A stretch of DNA of 64,000 nt. Source: Mycobacterium sp. Lineage in GTDB: Bacteria; Actinomycetota; Actinomycetes; Mycobacteriales; Mycobacteriaceae. Positions 60,333 through 64,000 of the stretch are shown piece after piece (the first letter of the stretch is position 1; each line of letters begins with the position of its first letter). The stretch is from the NCBI RefSeq assembly GCF_004298145.1, contig NZ_SCRH01000047.1, positions 62,001 to 126,000 of the forward strand, in the 5' to 3' direction. The translations under genes and the position numbers were made by a program. The notes beneath the pieces are model-generated. The model was not told the origin of the DNA and made no database searches. It saw only the letters and a program-made list of their open reading frames with translations.

Positions 60333-60419
60333 GGTGATACTCCTATATTAAGGATCCAGGGTGGTGCCCTAATGATTGCGCCGTTGTGCGGTTCCGTCAA
60401 GGGGTGCGATGCTGCGGCC

Positions 60420-61025
60420 GTGACGACTTCGAAACCCCGGCAGCCCAACCGCGTAGGCAGGCCTCGCGATCAGGCCCTAACTGCGCGCATCCTGGATGCC
60501 GCGCGCCAAGAACTTGCTGCGGTAGGCGTCGACGGTTTCAGCATCCGGCAGGTTGCGCGCCGGGCGCAGGTGACGCGCAAGGCAATCATCGGCCGCTGGC
60601 CAGCCGCTGAGGGCCTCCTGCATGACGCCCTGGGGGCCATCGATGAGCTGCAGTTTGAACCCACGGGCGATTTGGCTACCGACCTCACTGAACTCGGCGA
60701 GCTTTTCATCGCCGGCCTGAGATCTGGAGCGCTCGACCTGCAGCTGCGTGTCACTGCCGACGCCCCCGAGCATCCACAGGTCTACGACATACTCCGGCGA
60801 CACGTGGAAGAGCCGATGTCGCGAGCACTCGGCAAGGCGTTTAAAGCGGCGCAGGATTCAGGACAGGTTCGCGGTGGCGATGTCGCCTGGCTGATACGCG
60901 GGTTCGTGGGCGCCCTTCTCGCCAGGACCTTTCAACAACCACGGCGTGTCCCTCCGTCATCGATCGATCTGCAGGAGCTGGTTGCAGAGATGCAGCAGTG
61001 GAGCCGGCCAGCATCGTCGCCGTGA
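60420..61025 (+). CDS. TetR family transcriptional regulator
   Basis: A 201-aa TetR protein from the GTG at 60420 (TTSKPRQPNRVGRPRDQ); an ATG at 60372 gives 16 more residues. The helix-turn-helix is FSIRQVARRAQVTRKAIIGRW (about residues 39-59). The C-terminal domain has RVTADAPEHPQVYDILRRHV. It is divergent from the P450 at 59121, the most likely target. Confidence 0.87.
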   Translation: MTTSKPRQPNRVGRPRDQALTARILDAARQELAAVGVDGFSIRQVARRAQVTRKAIIGRWPAAEGLLHDALGAIDELQFEPTGDLATDLTELGELFIAGLRSGALDLQLRVTADAPEHPQVYDILRRHVEEPMSRALGKAFKAAQDSGQVRGGDVAWLIRGFVGALLARTFQQPRRVPPSSIDLQELVAEMQQWSRPASSP

Positions 61026-61503
61026 AATCGAGCTGACTGTCACGCATGTGGCCCTGCGGGGCGCTTTCCCAGTTCCGATCGCAACGATCCCCAGCCCCAA
61101 AGCCGGGGAAGTACCCGGTGCGGCGGCGAAAACCGCATTTGCGTGAGGGGTGTCTCCACCCCCCGGATTCGGGGACCGGGCGCTGGGATATGGAACGTCA
61201 ATCGCGACAACCCGTTGTACACGTGTCCCATGCGGTGCCGCCCGATTCGCCACCGGCCCAGGGGAAGCGAGCCCGCGAAGCGATGATCCGCACGACAGTC
61301 AAGAACGTCGCGAGGCTCAGTTGGGCAGTTTCGCAAAGGCCCATCACTGTTAGCTCGACGGATCTCTGACCGCCCGGAAGCGAGGAATCCGATAAATTGT
61401 ATAGACGTATAGGTTAGGTAATCGGATGTTGCTCGCGGGCCGGCGGACACCTGACGCGTGATTTTCTTAGCGTCTTCGGATACGCACGTTCCCTAGACCG
61501 TAA
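61026..61503. other. 478-base region without a recognised gene, with two hairpins
   Basis: No protein family was recognised in any frame; the open frames are GC-driven. Two adjacent hairpins stand at 61147-61162 (GGGGTG-TCTC-CACCCC) and 61161-61174 (CCCCG-GATT-CGGGG), possibly a transcription stop for the TetR gene. The right end (61389-61420) is AT-rich, with CCGATAAATTG identical to bases at 54534-54544. Confidence 0.4.
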
Positions 61504-62202
61504 TTAGTGCAATTGTATTCCTGAATCGAAGTGCAATGGGAATGCATTGGTCGGCGTCGAGTGCCGGTGTGCGGATGCGACTACAGGGAGCACTTCGTCC
61601 ACTGCGGTAGCGATGAGGGCCGACAGTTCGGAATCGGGGACGGTGGCCCATCGTCGGTACGCAACGGTAATCGCGCCAATCAGGGCGCTGGCCCGCACGT
61701 CCCAGAGCAGCAGGTCGTCGGCGGAGGGTTCTGTCGCGTACTCAGTCGCGGTTGTGGCGCGAAGCGCGGAGGCCAGCGTGGTCTGTACCCGATGCGATGC
61801 CCCCAGGAAATATCGCCACACTTTTTCGTCCGTCGCGGCCAGTCGCATCATTTCGCGACTTTCTCCATTTAATTCAATATCGGCGTCTTTGATGGCAGTT
61901 ATGATTGCGTCTCGCAGTGGCAAACATTGAATCAATTCGGAGAGTTGCTGCAAAAATTTTTTGATCGATTCCTCGACAGTTGCTGCAAATAACTCGCTCT
62001 TGCTTCCGAAATACCGATAAAGCGTCCGAGGTGATACACCCGCAATGGCAGCAATAGCCGACATCTTGGTCGCCGTATAACCTTGGACTCGGAAGGTATG
62101 GATTGCTGCCGCGACTATCTCGCGGTGCGTCGTCTCCATCCGCTCGCGCGTTGGTACCGCCTCGTAACTGGGAAAAGAGCCGGACGAACGACGACGCGCC
62201 AC
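61504..62202 (-). CDS. TetR family transcriptional regulator of the mce region
   Basis: A 232-aa TetR protein if the GTG at 62202 is used; an ATG at 62139 would give 211 aa. The helix-turn-helix is TATKMSAIAAIAGVSPRTLYRYFGSK. It is divergent from the YrbE genes, and the 291-base gap (62203-62493) is the probable operator region. It most likely represses the mce lipid-import operon, as TetR proteins do for other mce loci. The start is uncertain because no ribosome site is visible. Confidence 0.85.
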   Translation of the reverse strand: MARRRSSGSFPSYEAVPTRERMETTHREIVAAAIHTFRVQGYTATKMSAIAAIAGVSPRTLYRYFGSKSELFAATVEESIKKFLQQLSELIQCLPLRDAIITAIKDADIELNGESREMMRLAATDEKVWRYFLGASHRVQTTLASALRATTATEYATEPSADDLLLWDVRASALIGAITVAYRRWATVPDSELSALIATAVDEVLPVVASAHRHSTPTNAFPLHFDSGIQLH

Positions 62203-62493
62203 GTGTCGCAGTGTGTCACAGTCACACCGTGCCGCACGAGGATTGGTTTCCCGGGGTGTTCGTATCAGATGTCGCGCGCGAGGCCTCAGCAAAGGCGCTG
62301 GTTTGGCGTGAGAGTACCAACCTGTATTGAAAAACCAATTGCATCGACTGTTGCTCGACAAGTTTTTTGTGGTGTAGGGTTCACCGCAGCCGGGGGTGCT
62401 TCGATCACAGTATTAACGGAGACCTAGGAAATCGGGGATTGCGGAGGGTTAGTTGGCAATGCAGTGTCCAGGTCCGTCCGGTGGAGGCGCGTT

Positions 62494-63285
62494 TTGATCT
62501 CCGCCGGAACTCTCTCTAAGGGCATCGAAGGCGCAGCCAAGCCACTCCGGGGCGTCGGTGGCTTCTTTGCGATGTCGCTGGACACGTTCGTAGCGATCTT
62601 TCGGCCGCCCTTCGCGCTGCGCGAGTTCCTCACCCAGACCTGGTTCGTGGCGCGCGTATCGCTGCTGCCGACAGTCCTGCTGTCGATACCGTTCACCACG
62701 CTGGTGGTGTTCATCCTCAATGTGTTGCTCGTCGAGATCGGGGCGGCCGACTATTCGGGAAGCGGCGCGGCGTTAGGCACGGTGAACCAGATCGGTCCGA
62801 TCGTGACCGTGCTGGTCGTCGCCGGGGCCGGAGCGACCGCCATGTGCGCCGACCTGGGAGCGCGCACCATCCGCGAGGAGCTCGACGCGATGCGGGTCAT
62901 GGGCATCGATCCCATCCAGGCCCTCGTAGTGCCGCGCGTACTGGCGGGAACCCTTGTCGCCCTGATGCTCTCCGCGTTGGTCACGATGGTGGGCTTGGTT
63001 GGCTCATTCGGATTTTCGGTCTTCATCCAGCACGTCACACCGGGCGCGTGGGTGGGTGGACTGACACTGATCGTCGGGTTGGCGGACGTCATCATCGCGA
63101 TGATGAAGGCCGCCCTGTTTGGTCTGTCCGCCAGCCTGATCGCCTGTTACAAGGGCACCACGGTGGGCGGTGGGCCCGCCGGCGTGGGCAACTCAGTGAA
63201 TGAGACTGTGGTCTATACATTTATGGCTTTGTTCGCCATAGACGTGGTCGCGACCGCGGTGGGCGTGAAGGTGAGTCCGAAGTGA
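62494..63285 (+). CDS. yrbEA: YrbE family MCE permease, first subunit
   Basis: A 263-aa integral membrane permease of the MlaE/YrbE family. Several hydrophobic segments are visible (VSLLPTVLLSIPFTTLVVFIL, IVTVLVVAGAGATAM, VALMLSALVTMVGLVGSF). The conserved permease loop REELDAMRVMGIDPIQALVVPR is present. The TTG at 62494 is chosen for GGAGG 6 bases upstream; an in-frame GTG lies at 62464. YrbE pairs form the inner-membrane channel for lipids delivered by Mce proteins. GTGA overlap with the next gene. Confidence 0.93.
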   Translation: MISAGTLSKGIEGAAKPLRGVGGFFAMSLDTFVAIFRPPFALREFLTQTWFVARVSLLPTVLLSIPFTTLVVFILNVLLVEIGAADYSGSGAALGTVNQIGPIVTVLVVAGAGATAMCADLGARTIREELDAMRVMGIDPIQALVVPRVLAGTLVALMLSALVTMVGLVGSFGFSVFIQHVTPGAWVGGLTLIVGLADVIIAMMKAALFGLSASLIACYKGTTVGGGPAGVGNSVNETVVYTFMALFAIDVVATAVGVKVSPK

Positions 63286-64000
63286 GTGCAACCGTACCGA
63301 GCACCCTGTTTGGCCGCACCGCCATGCTGGGATCGGGGCTCGCATCGGGCTGGAACCGCATCGGGCGGCAAACCCAGTTCTACATATTCACCCTGCGCAG
63401 CATTGGTGATGCTGTAGTCGCCTACCCTGTCGAACTACTGCGTCAGATCGCCCAGATGGCCTTGGGTGCAGGCGCTTTGATACTCATCGGCGGCACGACG
63501 GTCATCGTTGGCTTTCTCACGCTGTCCGCCGGTGCTCTTGTCGCGGTCCAGGGTTATAACGCTCTGGCCAACATCGGCGTGGACGCACTAGTCGGGTTTG
63601 TCGCCGCATTCATCAACGTTCGCCTTGCCGCTCCGTTGATCGCCACCGTCGGGTTGGCGGCCACCATCGGAGCGGGTGCCACCGCTCAGCTGGGTGCCAT
63701 GCGCATCAACGAGGAGATCGATGCCCTAGAAGTCATCGGGGTCCGATCGGTGTCGTTCCTCGCCTCTACGAGGGTTGTCGCCGGTGTCATCGTGGTGGTA
63801 CCGCTGTATTGCGTCGCGTTGCTCACCTCTTTTATGGCTTCGCAAGTAGTTGTCGGCATGTACGGTCAGTCGGCGGGTGTCTACAAACACTATTTCCGCA
63901 CGTTCCTGAATCCGACCGACATGCTGTGGTCGGTGCTGCTGGTGATCATCTCCGGCGTCGTGGTGATGCTGGTGCACACCTACTACGGTTACACGGCATC
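63282..64000 (+). CDS. yrbEB: YrbE family MCE permease, second subunit (cut by window edge)
   Basis: The frame opens at GTG 63282 in a 4-base overlap with the first subunit and stays open to the window end (239 codons). It reads FYIFTLRSIGDAVVAYP, then a hydrophobic segment, the permease loop INEEIDALEVIGVRSVSFL, and further membrane segments up to the edge. This is the second half of the YrbE pair. The mce genes themselves should follow outside the window. Confidence 0.93.
   Translation, partial: MSATVPSTLFGRTAMLGSGLASGWNRIGRQTQFYIFTLRSIGDAVVAYPVELLRQIAQMALGAGALILIGGTTVIVGFLTLSAGALVAVQGYNALANIGVDALVGFVAAFINVRLAAPLIATVGLAATIGAGATAQLGAMRINEEIDALEVIGVRSVSFLASTRVVAGVIVVVPLYCVALLTSFMASQVVVGMYGQSAGVYKHYFRTFLNPTDMLWSVLLVIISGVVVMLVHTYYGYTA

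Noticed and set aside
61046..61369. 107-codon open frame in the 61.0-61.5 kb gap
   Set aside because: No ribosome site, no family resemblance, and other frames are equally open; kept only as an unannotated stretch.
20928..61399. CCGATAAAT words at 20.9, 54.5 and 61.4 kb as a common operator
   Set aside because: Too short (9-11 bases), not symmetric, and in different positions relative to genes; probably AT-rich promoter words.
1..64000. CRISPR arrays, insertion sequences, tRNA or rRNA genes, phage or toxin-antitoxin genes
   Set aside because: Looked for by eye; no repeat-spacer series, transposase motifs, tRNA cloverleaf or rRNA sequence was seen.

Overview
The window looks like chromosomal DNA of a high-GC actinobacterium, most likely a Mycobacterium. 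The evidence is the YrbE permease pair that opens an mce lipid-import operon at the right edge, large paralogous sets of FadE, FadD, EchA, CaiB and SDR enzymes, a mycofactocin-type SDR, several CYP-type P450s with a [3Fe-4S] ferredoxin, and at least one likely leaderless promoter. No rRNA, tRNA, insertion sequence, phage gene or CRISPR array was seen.

Layout. 0-2.5 kb: coupled acyl-CoA dehydrogenase and CoA-transferase on the minus strand. 2.8-9.5 kb: plus-strand run of three crotonases, an amidohydrolase, an SDR and two acyl-CoA dehydrogenases. 9.7-13.1 kb: an overlapping pair of CaiB-type CoA-transferases and a GntR regulator. 13.1-15.0 kb: amidohydrolase and TetR with a tandem operator between them. 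15.1-17.9 kb: three SDRs and a MaoC hydratase. 18.0-24.6 kb: a decayed SDR, a DUF35 + thiolase-like (aldolase-type) pair, an SDR, a P450, a TetR and an acyl-CoA ligase. 24.7-32.6 kb: PaaK-like ligase plus partner, ALDH, SDR, thioesterase, divergent acyl-CoA dehydrogenase and amidohydrolase. 32.6-38.1 kb: gene remnants, SnoaL, SDR, luciferase-like monooxygenase, TetR and FadD. 38.1-42.7 kb: two crotonases, a beta-lactamase-fold protein and FadD. 43.0-45.8 kb: minus-strand operon of hotdog protein, CrtC/AttH-like protein and APH-type kinase. 46.0-56.9 kb: XRE regulator, alpha/beta hydrolase, then a second catabolic block (P450, mycofactocin SDR, nitroreductase, APH kinase, SnoaL, DUF35 + thiolase-like, P450, ferredoxin, hotdog). 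57.0-60.3 kb: AMACR-like racemase, a decayed LLM monooxygenase and a P450. 60.4-64.0 kb: two TetR regulators and the start of an mce operon.

Together the genes suggest uptake (mce) and degradation of a complex, probably branched or cyclic lipid: P450 hydroxylation, alcohol and aldehyde oxidation by SDR and ALDH, CoA activation by ligases or CoA-transferases, alpha,beta-dehydrogenation by FadE, crotonase/MaoC steps, and carbon-carbon cleavage by DUF35/thiolase-like aldolases. The substrate cannot be read from the sequence.

The two most noteworthy signals are regulatory. A near-palindromic 17-bp motif (YTTACRCTGTAACGTGA-like) sits in six promoter regions between 21 and 47 kb, several of them divergent, and suggests one local regulon, perhaps of the TetR at 22.3 kb. 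A second, different operator is embedded in the 17-bp spacer of two nearly identical promoters at 52.75 and 54.52 kb, ahead of the second DUF35/thiolase pair and the second P450. The window therefore seems to hold two duplicated P450/aldolase modules under separate control. Several enzymes keep their fold but lack canonical catalytic residues, and at least four gene remnants show ongoing decay.
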